The notes below the pieces were generated by a model. It was given only the letters and a program-made list of their open reading frames with translations, was not told the DNA's origin and did no database searches. 45,462 nucleotides of DNA from CAJXNP01 sp050305935 (GTDB lineage: Bacteria > Bacteroidota > Bacteroidia > Cytophagales > Cyclobacteriaceae): the NCBI GenBank assembly GCA_050305935.1, contig JBNLGG010000032.1, forward strand, positions 1-45,462. The letters run 5' to 3'. This document shows positions 45,014-45,462 of the stretch, one piece after another (the first letter of the stretch is position 1; each line of letters opens with the position of its first letter). The position numbers and the translations under genes are program-made.

Positions 45014-45462
45014 TCATTTCCCAATACTCTCCATAAAACTATTCGCCAGTTCCTTTTTCCGGTTTTTGAGGTCGAGGTCATCGAGGTTGAAACCGAATTT
45101 GATGTTCCAGGGAGACTTGTTGAAGCTTTTATCAGAGTGGAGGAAATCGTAGGTGAGGATGATAGTTCCTCTGAGCTTACCTTTTAGGGCTAACTCTTTA
45201 CCCATACCTACAAGCATGCCGGGAACCCAATCCCGCTTAATGATGGTTTCAGTAGATAACTGCCCCTGGTAAGTAACCGGGGCGCTCCGGTATTCAAATT
45301 CCGAATAGGCAAAAAAGCCTTTGAATACTTTGTGACGGATCAACCCGCTTCCACCAAAAACATCTTCGGCATTGGTGGTTAGGGTTTGGTCGTTATATTT
45401 CAACGCGGCGCGATAAGAAGCGGACAGCCCTGCATAAAAGCTAAGGTTGATCTTGTACATGA
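45014..45462 (-). CDS. Small outer-membrane beta-barrel protein (5' partial)
   Basis: The visible 148 residues run off the right edge. The Met near the edge is probably internal, because alignment with the barrel at 8113-8688 shows that a signal peptide and the first strands should come before it. The sequence alternates strands (KVFKGFFAYSEFEYRS, WVPGMLVGMGKELAL, RGTIILTYDFL, SPWNIKFGFNLDDL) and continues for about 16 residues past the likely last strand. The two proteins share the KVxxxxFAxxEFEY and SPWxIxxG motifs in the same order. It is convergent with the PspC operon. Function unknown. Confidence 0.7.
   Translation of the reverse strand, partial: MYKINLSFYAGLSASYRAALKYNDQTLTTNAEDVFGGSGLIRHKVFKGFFAYSEFEYRSAPVTYQGQLSTETIIKRDWVPGMLVGMGKELALKGKLRGTIILTYDFLHSDKSFNKSPWNIKFGFNLDDLDLKNRKKELANSFMESIGK

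Noticed and set aside
1..45462. CRISPR arrays, tRNA/rRNA genes, insertion sequences, prophage or defence-system genes
   Set aside because: No tandem spaced repeats, cloverleaf-like sequences, transposase or integrase motifs, or nuclease/helicase defence clusters were seen.

Overview
The window is a contiguous piece of a Bacteroidota chromosome, most likely a marine member of the Cytophagales. This is inferred from gene content: the type IX secretion (T9SS) genes porV and porU, the gliding lipoprotein gldB, a giant surface protein with a T9SS type A sorting tail, many PorT-like and other small outer-membrane barrels, AT-rich spacers, no evident Shine-Dalgarno use, and several promoters of the Bacteroidota form TAnnTTTG. 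No rRNA, tRNA, CRISPR array, insertion sequence, phage gene or integration site was found. It reads as ordinary core and accessory chromosome.

Layout. (1) 3-7367: the 3' part of a very large secreted surface protein whose frame is open to the left edge. (2) 7413-9195: a DUF1330 protein, an FtsB/DivIC-like septum protein coupled to a small barrel protein, and a degenerate receiver-domain protein. (3) 9471-14141: a leftward operon uvrA - FKBP isomerase - secreted unknown. (4) 14395-18263: an RNA polymerase sigma factor overlapping a small anti-sigma-like gene, then asparagine synthase and a glycosyltransferase. (5) 18248-24131: gldB, a PorT-like barrel, an M16 protease, a SixA-like phosphatase and a thioredoxin. 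(6) 24430-28502: a leftward two-gene unit encoding a MORN-repeat outer-membrane protein and a 710-residue exported partner. (7) 28704-35724: a glutaryl-CoA dehydrogenase-like enzyme, a TerB-ABCG fusion transporter with a YdcF protein, a helical lipoprotein, and two small unknowns. (8) 35716-41836: porV-porU, the T9SS shuttle and sortase. (9) 42071-44872: PadR regulator plus a PspC/PspC/DUF2807 membrane protein. (10) 45014-45462: a truncated barrel gene related to the one at 8113-8688.

How the genes fit together. PorV and PorU are expected to deliver and attach to the cell surface proteins carrying a C-terminal sorting domain, such as the giant protein at the left edge. GldB belongs to the same gliding/T9SS biology. 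The PadR gene directly before the PspC gene suggests an envelope-stress or membrane-responsive switch. I did not find a clearly new defence or mobile system. The items most worth a second look are the three-fold repeated module and the cohesin-like/dockerin-like/cohesin-like arrangement in the giant protein, the MORN-repeat barrel operon, the porV start and promoter, and the PadR-PspC-DUF2807 unit. All assignments come from reading motifs by eye; no database search was run.
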